From assembly GCF_000003815.2 (NCBI RefSeq), contig NC_049983.1, positions 6,745,094 to 6,767,584 of the forward strand: 22,491 nucleotides of DNA. The letters run 5' to 3'. The DNA is from Branchiostoma floridae (lineage: Eukaryota; Chordata; Leptocardii; Amphioxiformes; Branchiostomatidae). This document shows, one piece after another, positions 14,901 to 22,386 of this stretch. The translations under genes and the position numbers were made by a program. Positions within the stretch are counted from its first letter, which is position 1, and every line of letters starts with the position of its first letter. Below the pieces are notes generated by a model. That model ran no database searches. It saw nothing but the letters and a program-made list of their open reading frames with translations, and had not been told where the DNA came from.

Positions 14901-17047
14901 TTCACCTTAATTCACTATTGTTAGTCAAAATAAGGCAAAGACTTTCTAGCCACCAACAAATATCAGATGCTTTGTATCTAAATCACAATTAACTTATTCA
15001 TACATACATTAAATTATACAACTGTGTGCTAATTGATAGGTTATAACATCTTCTTATATCAAAACCACTGTATTGACAAGTACACGTTTGGTTATATCTT
15101 TATTCATTTATTCATTATTCATTTCAGACCTAACAACTGGGATAATTCGGAAAGAAAGATGAAAACATAAGATAGTTCCTTAGATGTTCATTTATTATAT
15201 TTCTATTTTGCAGTTTGTGATTGACGGTACGAAAGTCTCAATACTTTATATTGCGTCAATAATTCTTCTCTCTTCTCTCTGTTGATGTTTTATATGTACG
15301 TTTTTTTCCAGGCATGTCAGGGTGAGAGGCTTATGGAGGGAGTAACGTTGGCGTCTACATCCACCACGGACAGCGAGGTCAACGTCCGTCCGCAGTCACA
15401 CACGCTGCCGTCAGGGGCGGACTTCCTGTACTTCTACTCTGTGTCGCAAGGTGGCGCTCTTTCCTTTGTGCTGAACACCATCTATGCACTTTCCCGTGTT
15501 GTGATAGATTTTAATGACGTGTATAAAAACCACACGTCCCAGTACGGGGCGGCCCTTCTACACTTTTAGTCTTTGTCGCAATGTGGAGCATCTTTCGTTG
15601 GGGCTTTGAAACCATCTTTTCCGCGGTGTGATAGCAATTTATGACTTGTATAGCGATCACACACTTCCTGCACTTTTATACTGTGTCGCAAGGCGGAGCA
15701 TCTCTCCTTGGTGCTGAAGCACCATCTATGCACAAGTTCGTCGCGTTGTGATAGCGAATGATAACTTATTAATTGACCATGTTGAAGTATACACTTAAAA
15801 TGAGTGGTGCACATATGTTGCATATCTGAAGTAAAGAAATTCGGAATGAAGATTAAAAAGGCAAAACGCCTTTGAAGGAGCTTTATACCTTTTTCACCCC
15901 ATGAAGCACAGGCCGATTGGAGAGTGATATCAACAAACTATAGCTCAAACAAACAAACAAACAAACAAACAAACAAATAAACAAACAAACAAACAAACAA
16001 ACAAACAGATAGACAGAGAGACAAGCAGATAGAAAGATAGACGGACAGAAAAATAGAGGGCCTTCAACCAGTACACTATCTATTTTAATTTGGAACACGT
16101 TAAGTTTAAGTTTTGAATAATACTCATTGGTCTAACACCATCTATGTCTAATCCATTGAAAATTTTTCTTACAAAAATGTTGTTATTTTCATGTGACACA
16201 ATAAAGAGCTCAATTAATACAAATGCCAATTTTTTGAATTTGATTACTGTCTTTTGCAGGATATTACTCGTGGAGAAATATACGACGAGGCTCCTGGTTG
16301 ATCCAGGCTTTGTGCAAGGTGCTACGTGAGGATGGAAACTCTGGACTCGAGATCATGCAGCTCTTCACCAAGGTCAACAGACAGGTACACTACGATTTCA
16401 GCCATACTGACATGTATTTGTTAAGATAAAAGTAAGCGTTAACGTTTGGGATTTTCAGCCTTGTAATTTGTGAAGTATGTACATATCTTCGTGAATAGTT
16501 GGTAAGTCACTAAATAACAAGCAAAAGATTCGTGGTACACAACTAATTGACCTTCTGTCATCTTCCTCGGTGCAATTCTGACTGCTTCACATTGTAATGT
16601 AGCATACCCATGCGGTCACAAATGTAAAGTATTTAAAAAAACAGTGAAGAGGAGCTGACACATACATATGTGAATTATTACGTTGGGGACCGCATCTGTA
16701 AGTGGCGACACCTAGTGCTGCAATGCAATGTGAACCAGTCAGAATTTCGGTCACTGAAACTTCGGTTGAATGAAATAAAGAATATTGTTATTCTACGTAG
16801 ACACCTATTTCAACGCCCCTTCCCTGAACCCTAACAAACCCTAAGTACTAAAACGTTTTGCATCTTGGGAACATTATCTGAATTCCCTTCTCTTATATTT
16901 CTCCAGGTTGCGACCGAGTTCGAGTCCTTGTCCCCGGACGAGACGTTCAACAAGAAGAAACAGATCCCGTGTATCGTGTCCATGTTGACTAAAGAACTGT
17001 ACTTCACCCAGAAGTTACCGTCTCTGATCAAAACAGAGTCTGTCTGA
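11840..17047 (+). CDS. casp3/7-like: Executioner-type caspase (caspase-3/7-like), complete, 8 coding exons, unusual N-terminus
   Basis: Spliced coding sequence: 11840-11951, 12293-12463, 12829-12949, 13546-13694, 14363-14541, 15312-15450, 16260-16384, 16907-17047. All introns are GT-AG, phases close, and the product is 378 residues. The start is fixed by an in-frame TGA at 11831-11833. Residues 1-94 are basic at the start, with a hydrophobic segment at about 57-75 and no CARD or DED. The protease domain begins near 115. Seen: [10 protein letters not shown] (125-134), Arg146, catalytic His203 (MSHG), catalytic Cys246 (QACQG), a linker with TSTTD264, YYSWRN with Arg296, and the C-terminal [17 protein letters not shown]. 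Family knowledge: such proteases cut after Asp and execute apoptosis, working as dimers of large and small subunits made by cleavage in the linker. Executioner prodomains are usually short, so the ~112-residue leader is long. Exons 1-2 joining exon 3 is a phase-consistent prediction without transcript support. Confidence 0.93.
12010..12172 (+). repeat. Degenerate minisatellite in caspase intron 1
   Basis: Roughly 35-bp units built on GGATAGTT, TAGT and CAGGGGCAGGGATAGT-like words recur about four times with variation. No function is evident. Confidence 0.65.
12293..12463 (+). CDS. Caspase gene, coding exon 2 (basic patch and hydrophobic segment)
   Basis: Residues 38-94 plus one base. [15 protein letters not shown] is a Cys/basic patch. 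[19 protein letters not shown] (57-75) is a Gly/Ala-rich hydrophobic segment long enough to span a membrane, though it contains Glu72. RRK follows. Acceptor TTGCAG; donor CAAG|GTAAAA. The last 25 bases and the donor reappear in intron 3. Confidence 0.78.
12591..12828 (+). repeat. Two-copy tandem duplication of about 131 bp in caspase intron 2
   Basis: The first copy begins CCATAATGTGTAATGCTA (12591) and the second CCATAATATGTAAGGCTA (12722). Both contain GGCGTTCTTGTCTGTGGTTA and then ATTCACA. The second copy runs into the exon 3 acceptor. Confidence 0.8.
12829..12949 (+). CDS. Caspase gene, coding exon 3 (prodomain end and large-subunit start)
   Basis: Residues 95-134 plus two bases. ENTETATD112-G is a plausible processing site. 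[16 protein letters not shown] is the canonical caspase large-subunit entry. Donor AACAA|GTAAGC, phase 2. Confidence 0.9.
13098..13272 (+). repeat. Direct repeats and a copied exon 2 end in caspase intron 3
   Basis: TAGAGGGATTCT...ATTCAGATTGCAGACAAT near 13101 recurs near 13229 as TAGAGGGATTCTGAATTCTA. Between them, 13145-13168 (GCTACATATCTAAAGG, then GTTACAAG|GTAAAA) matches the last 25 bases and donor of exon 2 with about three differences. Confidence 0.75.
13546..13694 (+). CDS. Caspase gene, coding exon 4
   Basis: Residues 135-184. KHFN, then [12 protein letters not shown] with Arg146 at the position of Arg64 in human caspase-3 (an S1-pocket residue, by family knowledge), then [10 protein letters not shown]. 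Two overlapping donor registers exist at AAGGGTAAGG; only G|GTAAGG at 13695 keeps phase with exon 5. Confidence 0.92.
13868..13922 (-). mobile_element. Fragment of the GCCCGGCC-box SINE-like family, copy 3, in caspase intron 4
   Basis: GCATCCCGACCGGGCCCCGG, then TTCAGAAATAGGACTCTAGC. It corresponds to the copies at 6398 and 6798. A CTTTCC/TTCC-rich stretch follows to about 14045. Confidence 0.5.
14203..14255. mobile_element. Partial end of the MITE-like family of SLC26 intron 10
   Basis: CAGTACAATATGAACCAGCC, AGAATTGCCCTGATGAAGGTG corresponds to the right end of the 7930-8141 element (AACCAGTCAGAATTGCCTTA, then AGAAGGTG). The rest is missing. Confidence 0.6.
14363..14541 (+). CDS. Caspase gene, coding exon 5 (catalytic His)
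   Basis: Residues 185-244. [20 protein letters not shown] contains catalytic His203. [13 protein letters not shown] and GKPKLFVIQ follow, and the terminal Gln244 starts the active-site pentapeptide that is completed by exon 6. Confidence 0.95.
14578..14735 (+). mobile_element. tRNA-derived SINE-like copy in caspase intron 5
   Basis: A-box-like TGGCGCATATCGG at 14585 and B-box-like GAGTTCGAACCC at 14629 show the same 44-base spacing as the copy at 2575. The shared body TTGGGAAAGGCACTTTACAC and CTCACTTCACTCAAGTG follow. No tail repeat is clear. Confidence 0.75.
14736..15311 (+). other. Rest of caspase intron 5, no feature seen
   Basis: AT-rich intron with ATTCATTTATTCATTATTCA near 15105 and a TCTTCTCTCTT stretch before the exon 6 acceptor. 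No further element recognised. Confidence 0.55.
15312..15450 (+). CDS. Caspase gene, coding exon 6 (catalytic Cys and inter-subunit linker)
   Basis: Residues 245-290. ACQGERL gives catalytic Cys246. The linker [13 protein letters not shown] offers Asp264 as the likely maturation cut. [15 protein letters not shown] begins the small subunit. Donor CAAG|GTGGCG is a poor match to consensus. The end of this exon recurs twice in the next intron. Confidence 0.94.
15417..15780 (+). repeat. Tandem triplication of the caspase exon 6 end
   Basis: Units at 15417-15551, 15552-15661 and 15662-15780. Each holds a version of CTTCTACTCTGTGTCGCAAG, the downstream GGCGCTCTTTCC or GGAGCATCT words, ACCATCT and GTGTTGTGATAG. 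The authentic GTGG donor is TGTGG in unit 2 and GCGG in unit 3, so only the first is a usable GT donor at that position. Confidence 0.88.
15946..16048 (+). repeat. (CAAA)n microsatellite running into GATA/GACA repeat
   Basis: About 15 units of AAAC with one T substitution to ~16006, then AGATAGACAGAGAGACAAGC-type sequence. The preceding 50 bases (CAGGCCGATTGGAG...) resemble the reverse complement of the sequence after the GTTT run at 20055. Both may be ends of one retroelement type. Confidence 0.85.
16260..16384 (+). CDS. Caspase gene, coding exon 7
   Basis: Residues 291-332. GYYSWRN supplies Arg296 (Arg207 in human caspase-3, which binds the substrate Asp). [12 protein letters not shown] and then [10 protein letters not shown] follow, conserved small-subunit segments. 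Confidence 0.95.
16547..16759. mobile_element. MITE-like element in caspase intron 7, relative of 7930-8141
   Basis: TTGACCTTCTGTCATCTTCC and GCAATTCTGACTGCTTCACA on the left. GCGGTCACAAATGTAAAGTA lies inside, and GAACCAGTCAGAATTTCGGT with CACTGAA on the right. The order matches the intron 10 element, with a small deletion at the right end. Confidence 0.68.
16907..17047 (+). CDS. Caspase gene, coding exon 8 (C-terminus and stop)
   Basis: Residues 333-378 and [17 protein letters not shown] and [17 protein letters not shown] are hallmark executioner caspase sequence. A 13-residue tail ([13 protein letters not shown]) extends past the usual end. Confidence 0.96.
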   Translation, partial: VATEFESLSPDETFNKKKQIPCIVSMLTKELYFTQKLPSLIKTESV

Positions 17048-17242
17048 CTCTAACTATGGAAATATTCCACTGGCCAGGACCAAATATTTTCTCTTGTGTT
17101 CTTATTGTTGCTGCCTCATAGCACTGTCATTACATTAGTAAGTCAAATGTATAAGTTACGTTATCATGATAAAGTATTATTAAAATGCAAGTAGATAACG
17201 TATACAAGTTCCGTGCTTTAAAATGTAAGTTGTGGATGGTTT
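17048..17242 (+). other. Presumed 3' UTR of the caspase gene
   Basis: ATTAAA at 17179-17184 is a possible polyadenylation signal. GTAAGTTGTGGATGGTTT follows about 40 bases later. A later AATAAA at 18128-18133 is an alternative if the transcript runs longer. Confidence 0.35.
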
Positions 17243-17389
17243 AGATGTTAGGTCATGTTGATCAGATGTTAGGTCATGTTGATTAGATGTTAGGTCATGT
17301 TGATCAGATGTTAGGTCATGTTGATTAGATGTTAGGTCATGTTGATTAGATGTTAGGTCATGTTGATTAGATGTTAGGTCATATTAATT
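17243..17389 (+). repeat. Minisatellite, seven 21-bp units, each with AGGTCA
   Basis: The unit is AGATGTTAGGTCATGTTGAT plus T or C. The first six copies differ only at the last base; the seventh has drifted (CATATTAATT). Position 21 alternates C, T, C, T, T, T. Every unit holds TTAGGTCA. Confidence 0.95.
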
Positions 17390-17720
17390 CGAATGAATGA
17401 ATGACATCGGAGCGCATGAATTTTTCGTCAATTCCCATAGAAAGTTTTAGAATATACTGTAAATCGCACAAAGCTGTTGTAAATAGACTATATATAAGCT
17501 ATAAGTTGGAGAAAAAGGAAAACAGATACTGTTGTCATTGAAAGCCAAATTAGAAGAAAATGAGAAAGAACAAAAAATAACATATTGTTCAATAGACCAT
17601 AGTTATGAGCATTTAGCTATTTTTTAACCTCCCTGACCACCTTGTACCTGTGCCTGTGCAAGCAATGCACAGAAATCTAGAGGGCCTATTTAAGATGTCA
17701 GTTTTGTAGTTCATTTGTTC
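17390..17720. other. No feature seen
   Basis: AT-rich sequence without frames or recognisable repeats. Confidence 0.5.
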
Positions 17721-17724
17721 AGAC

Positions 17725-17880
17725 CCGTGAAGTGCGCCCAAAGGCACATAGGGCAGCAAGTTTTCTTGCTGTCTCAGTAGCAGCAGGTTCTATTGTACAG
17801 AGAAAAGAGAATTCTCCTTGACGTACTCGAGGCACCTCTTCGAACACGGGACTCTCATTTTACATGTCTCCGTATACGAT
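17725..17880 (-). mobile_element. Fragment of a SINE-like element related to 21041-21335
   Basis: TCGAACACGGGACTCTCATT followed by TTACATGTCTCCG resembles ATACACGGGAGCTAACGTTA followed by CATTTGACATCCG in the 21041-21335 copy. The tRNA-like head is absent here. Confidence 0.4.
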
Positions 17881-18387
17881 TATGCTTAGGCATTTCCTTT
17901 TTTATCGTCTCGTCAGTTATGTTGTATATTTGGAATTCTCAGCATACGATACCAGAATGATAATCCATCATTTTGTAGACCTCTTACCTCTCCCAACGAC
18001 TTTCAATTTCAGTATTTTGCTTATGTATATTTCCTTGTCTACCATTCGTTTTAACTGTAATATGTAATAATGTCAATGGACTCCAGGAAGAATAGTGTGA
18101 CGCCATTGTAACTCTAATGGAGATCTTAATAAAACAATCAAAACAAACAAATTTTACGCCCCTTCTGAAAGACGGGTGCGACCCCAACCGAAATTCCTTG
18201 TGCAACGGTCACATTTCCAAACCGAGGCCCGACAGGACAGCTAGCTCTCGGGGACAAAAAGTACAATATAAAAGGAAACAAAACTCAGAACACAGAATGT
18301 AAAAGAAATATAACCATGGGCATATTTTGTGTATATTATATTATACTTGATAAAAAGTAAGCATGAAAGCTCACCTTTGTTGATGTA
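17881..18387. other. No gene seen
   Basis: AT-rich sequence; AATAAA at 18128-18133. Short frames on both strands have no recognisable content. Confidence 0.5.
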
Positions 18388-18611
18388 ATCCATATTGAAG
18401 AGTTTCCACTGTCATACAACACCAAAATTTGCTTGCCTCGAATTTTGAGTCGCACGCATTTATGATTCGTTACTCGAGTCACGTGTCTCTAAGTCACGTG
18501 ATCAGAGTAACTGAATCATCACTCCTGAATAAGGTCGACGGAAGTGCGACTGAAAATTCGAGGAAAGCAAATTTTGGTGTTGTATGACATTGGAAAATCT
18601 TCAATATTGAT
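18388..18611. mobile_element. Fold-back hairpin element, 68-bp outer arms
   Basis: The outer left arm 18388-18455 pairs with 18544-18611 at about 63 of 68 positions by eye (shared words TCATACAACACCAAAATTTG and CTCGAATTTT). A second inner pair, 18463-18485 with 18495-18518, closes around the centre. Almost the whole 224 bases can therefore fold into one stem. Two CACGTG hexamers sit at 18480-18485 and 18495-18500. It has no coding capacity, which fits a fold-back or MITE element. Confidence 0.85.
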
Positions 18612-18634
18612 AAAAAGTTTTAGTTTTTTTGTTT

Positions 18635-18755
18635 CCGCAAACAGCCGGGTCCCGTGTAGAAAATATGGCCTTGGCATTACTCGGAATCGAACCAGAATCT
18701 CCCAAATAATTGGAACTAGATCTAGGAGCTCAACTGTGAGGCTGCTATCATTTTA
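18635..18755 (-). mobile_element. tRNA-derived SINE-like copy, fullest member of the GCCCGGCC-box family
   Basis: On the minus strand, TAGCAGCCTCACAGTTGAGC is A-box-like and GGTTCGATTCC (complement of 18683-18693) is an exact B-box consensus. Then TGCCAAGGCCATATTTTCTA and ACACGGGACCCGGCTGT give the body shared with 6398, 6798 and 13868. It is too degraded for a tRNA gene. Confidence 0.65.
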
Positions 18756-20054
18756 GCTACGTTAGTTTCATGGAAAAACACTATATCAGCAACTCACGCA
18801 TCATTTTCACCCTGGTTTCAAAACCTCCTTGATTCCACTAAGAGATTTTTTACGTCAGATACATTATTCTTTACTATCTATCATAACGATTCAGAAAGTT
18901 TCATAAGTTAAAGTCAATGCTTTAAGTACACCCTCAAGCGCCAGATATGTAAGAAAATGATAGAAGATCATTAATATCCTCGCGCTCACAATTACAGTAA
19001 CATTACTGCAGGAAGAAACTGGAGAAATTCCAAGATGTTCAGTATGAAAGTGAACTTCAAGACAAATAGGTTGACTTCAGAAAACTTTAATGAAATAAAG
19101 TTCAAAACCTTGTGTTCATAATGTCCTTGTTGTATACTTTATTTTCTGTTCTACTAGAAACCCTGCGGCTGCCAGGCTATTTTGGGGCACGGACGGTTTC
19201 CTCGATTTTTTTTTAAAACTCAAGCTAGTAGAGGTATCACATCGCTTATTGCTCTAAAACAGTCTAACTGTAGCGCAAGCTGTGAGGCTATATTGTTAGG
19301 AATATACATTGAGTAGTAGTCCACTGTGCTCTGTTGATGCAGTGGTGTAGACATCCCGCAAATGCAATCAGTCTTTCTTCAACTCTCTCCACTGTGTCCT
19401 CTTCATCGCAAGCTTCCTTAGCTCCTGTAGTTTCCTTTCTGACCGCAACGGTCCTGGATCGCTATTCTTTAGGTCTGCCGGGCTCTGTCCTTTGTTAGCT
19501 CAGTAGGTTCTCGCAGTGTTCCCCTCTTTAGATTTGTCGGAACTAGATAGACATTCAGACGGAGTGCATTTTACATAGTACACACAATGATATATTACAG
19601 ATACTAATTCCACAGGATCACACCTTGAAATATGCACCTATGCAGAGCTTTGTTTTAACATTTTAAAACTTGCTAACGGCCACTTGTCACGGTCATCAGG
19701 ACTCAAAAGTCATAACTATCATGTAAGGAACCATCCAGGTAGGAAGAAAGAGGGTTGGCACCGGAGAAGATGGGAGTATTAAAGACGGTAGGAGAACGGA
19801 CTAGCATGAAACACTAAGAAAAATTCCTTGCCAGATCTTGCGTGGTGCCCCAAAGGTAAAATACTTAGACTAAGGTATAGAATAACTTTATTTCACGACA
19901 ATTGTACACGGTACAACGCATGGCAACAACTATTACACAATGTACAAAAAATAGTTGTAGAATGAAGCTAGAATGAATGTAGTTAACATGACAATAAGGG
20001 CTAACATATGCATAAACCTTTGATGTAGTGTTACAATGGATAAGCTAATCATTA
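18756..20054. other. No gene recognised
   Basis: Mostly AT-rich. Around 19340-19480 the minus strand gives a short Lys/Arg/Leu-rich stretch (LRKLAMKRTQWRELKKD) vaguely like the C-terminal end of non-LTR retrotransposon proteins, too short to call. ATAACTTTATTTCACGACAA at 19883 resembles a retroelement tail. Confidence 0.4.
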
Positions 20055-20120
20055 GTTTGTTTGTTTGTTTGTTTGTTTGTGCCTTTATTTCAACTCGATA
20101 AATACTCCATCGGCCCTCAA
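20055..20120 (+). repeat. (GTTT)6 microsatellite with a retroelement-like flank
   Basis: Six GTTT units to about 20080, then GCCTTTATTTCAACTCGATA and CATCGGCCCTC. The reverse complement of this flank resembles the sequence before the CAAA run in caspase intron 6 (15905-15945). Confidence 0.7.
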
Positions 20121-21040
20121 GGCTGCTATTCGTGGAGGTCGAGCTTACATGGAGGAGGTGAGGGGTCAACTAATCATAATAACACAAAATTTCTATTGAT
20201 CATACAGAGAATAATGGTATTCTTTCTATAACAAAGCTGTCCTTGATGTATTTGCCTAGTTTTGCATTATGGAAGTTGTAACATCTAAAGATATATGATA
20301 TATAATATGTTTGCAGCATCGAGTTTCTTGAAATCTGCTGTACTTGATTTGAGAAATATGAATAATTTATTACGTAAAATAACATATCTAGAACATTCCT
20401 TTATAGAGTGAAATTCATAGATGAGATGATGTTCGTGACTTTTAGAAATTTAGATTGTGACTTTTGACTTTTTCTGCCGTGCAGTTTTACACTTAAGTAC
20501 AGCATGCGTTATTCGTGACCTTTTGACGTGCTACAGTACAATGAAACACGATTTCCTGTATCTTAAGTCCTTCACCTAATGGTTTAAAGTACCCTTTCTG
20601 CCCTTTGAAAATTGATATGTAACGTTACACACTACGCCTTGTTCTAACAAAACGCTTTATCGCTTTGGGCTTGGTGGGGGGTTGTTTAATGAATAGGAGA
20701 TGGATGTAGATCAAACAGTCCATTTGGTACAAATGCGCCCACACTCTGCATTTGAATAATAACGGTCCGCATTTGAAAAATAACGATAACCTTTCTTTGT
20801 AGATTTTACATCTCGTTTTGGTTAAAGTACACTCCTGAGTGAATGAAAAAAATACAGTCCATTTTACTACTATAGCCTAATGGCAGAAAAATCAAGAAAG
20901 GTAAAGTTTGATGTTCAATGGCATCGGAAGGATGTGCATTTTGTTTGTTTATTTGTTTGTGTTGCATATCCGTTAAACCTCCCCATGGCATAGCACACCA
21001 TGTTAGTATACTTAGCAGTACAAGCTGCATATTTTCGGAC
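20121..21040. other. No gene seen
   Basis: AT-rich. TTTGTTTGTTTATTTGTTTG at 20941 is a minor simple repeat. The short frames have no recognisable content. Confidence 0.5.
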
Positions 21041-21335
21041 GGATTTGATTGACCCACTCACACCGGGAAGGACCCCTCCTCGGTTAGTGTTCTTTTACGT
21101 GCTCAGGTATTTTTATGATATTATTAATGCTTCGAGGAATATTTTTTCCTCATACACGGGAGCTAACGTTACATTTGACATCCGAGGGGCGTCCCTAACC
21201 TTAGCGAGGTTCTCATTGTCACCAGTGCGAAGCGAGAAAAGTTATTTCCCGGAGAATATCAGGGGACTCGAGCCCATGCCCTCTGGGCTTTGAGCAAAAC
21301 ACCCTACCGTAACACTAGTAACGCCCCACGACGCC
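21041..21335 (-). mobile_element. tRNA-derived SINE-like element, minus strand
   Basis: On the minus strand a tRNA-like head begins GGGGCGTTACTAGTGTTACG, with a B-box-like GGGCTCGAGTCCC (complement of 21263-21275). A body of about 220 bases follows, including CCCGTGTATGAGG and a CACGTAAAAGAACAC end. Related to the fragment at 17725-17880. Confidence 0.6.
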
Positions 21336-22056
21336 ATTTTTGCACAAGTGTCCGTGCCCATTGAATAATACATGCAAAGGTTGAATGCGTGGTTGAAAGC
21401 ATGCCAGCACTTTAAACCTATGAATTATCGGGATCATCAAACGGAATCGCCGGAAGCACCGCGGATACTTCTCACACGATGTGGTTGCGCCAACACTCGA
21501 GCTCCCTAAGATTAAAGGCGCCTTGTCGGAACTCCAAGAGACAAGTACAAAGTCTTCATGAATATATGTACCACCAAACTCACGTCGTGTGTAGTCAAGT
21601 AGTAAAACTTCAGGAGGTCTAAGCCGCAGTTTGCTTTATCTTGATAGTTGTGAAGTCCTAACTTAAAGGAAGACGCAAACACACCTTGGTACGTAGCTAC
21701 CTTTATGGCGCCGTTACGCCAAAGAACAAAAGACGTTTTTAACATATAGAGTGAAGATATGTGCATAGACGTACGTATAATGGGGTAAAAAAAATTTTGG
21801 CCCGCAAGAAACGGGTGTCGATTCCACGCATGGTGGTGTATCACTGCTCTGGAGGCACCGGTGCGGCACTGCGGGGTTTGTACACTGCGGCGCTGTAGTT
21901 GTGTTATTCTCGCCGACTTTTATTTATAATTTAGATATTGCGTAATACGTAAAAGTATGACTTAGAAGACAACAGAATACACAAAACGTAAGAAAAGTAG
22001 TTCTTTATCTCTGAAATTTGTTGAGTCATCTGTTCCTCTGGATCTGGACTGGGGGT
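21336..22056. other. No gene recognised
   Basis: The longest frame (minus strand, 21512-21844, 110 residues) has no recognisable domain and no spliced context. I see no repeat copy here. Confidence 0.5.
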
Positions 22057-22060
22057 GGGT

Positions 22061-22381
22061 ACCGGTACAGAAAAGTCAGGTCCAGGTCCGGACCTGAACC
22101 TGGACCTGATTCAGTATGTGAAAATTTGTGAATGGACGATATTCAAAACAATGGTTCATTTCGCTACAAAGAAATCTGTTTTGTGGAGTATTGGACTCCC
22201 ACTGGCGTTGTAAAATTCTACAAGGCTAACTGCCTCTGTACGATTGACTGTAAAACTTGGTATAAATGGCTATAGGCTCTACTCCGGCTCAGGTCCGGAA
22301 AAATTTCGGTCCAATAAGAAAGGGCGGTTTTGTACCGGCCATAATCTGGACCGTTCCCGGTCCTGAAGTTTCTGTACCGGT
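22061..22381. mobile_element. MITE-like element with 23-bp terminal inverted repeats
   Basis: The left end ACCGGTACAGAAAAGTCAGG and the right end read on the other strand, ACCGGTACAGAAACTTCAGG, agree at all but two or three of 23 positions. The interior has GGTCC/GGACC words and a sub-palindrome at 22078-22108. It is 321 bp and non-coding. Confidence 0.7.
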
Positions 22382-22386
22382 GTGAC

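Noticed and set aside
15946-16048. CRISPR-like array
   Set aside because: It is a simple CAAA/GATA microsatellite in animal DNA with no spacers.
854-17047. Idea that the SLC26 and caspase sequences form one fused transcript
   Set aside because: The SLC26 frame ends in a proper stop at 10775 with a conserved-length C-terminus, and the caspase has its own start preceded by an in-frame stop.
19340-19480. Possible minus-strand relic of a non-LTR retrotransposon C-terminus
   Set aside because: Only about 17 residues look suggestive (RKLAMKRTQWRELKKD) and frames break on both sides; too little to call without a search.
21512-21844. 110-codon minus-strand frame
   Set aside because: No recognisable domain, no splice context and ordinary chance length for this composition.
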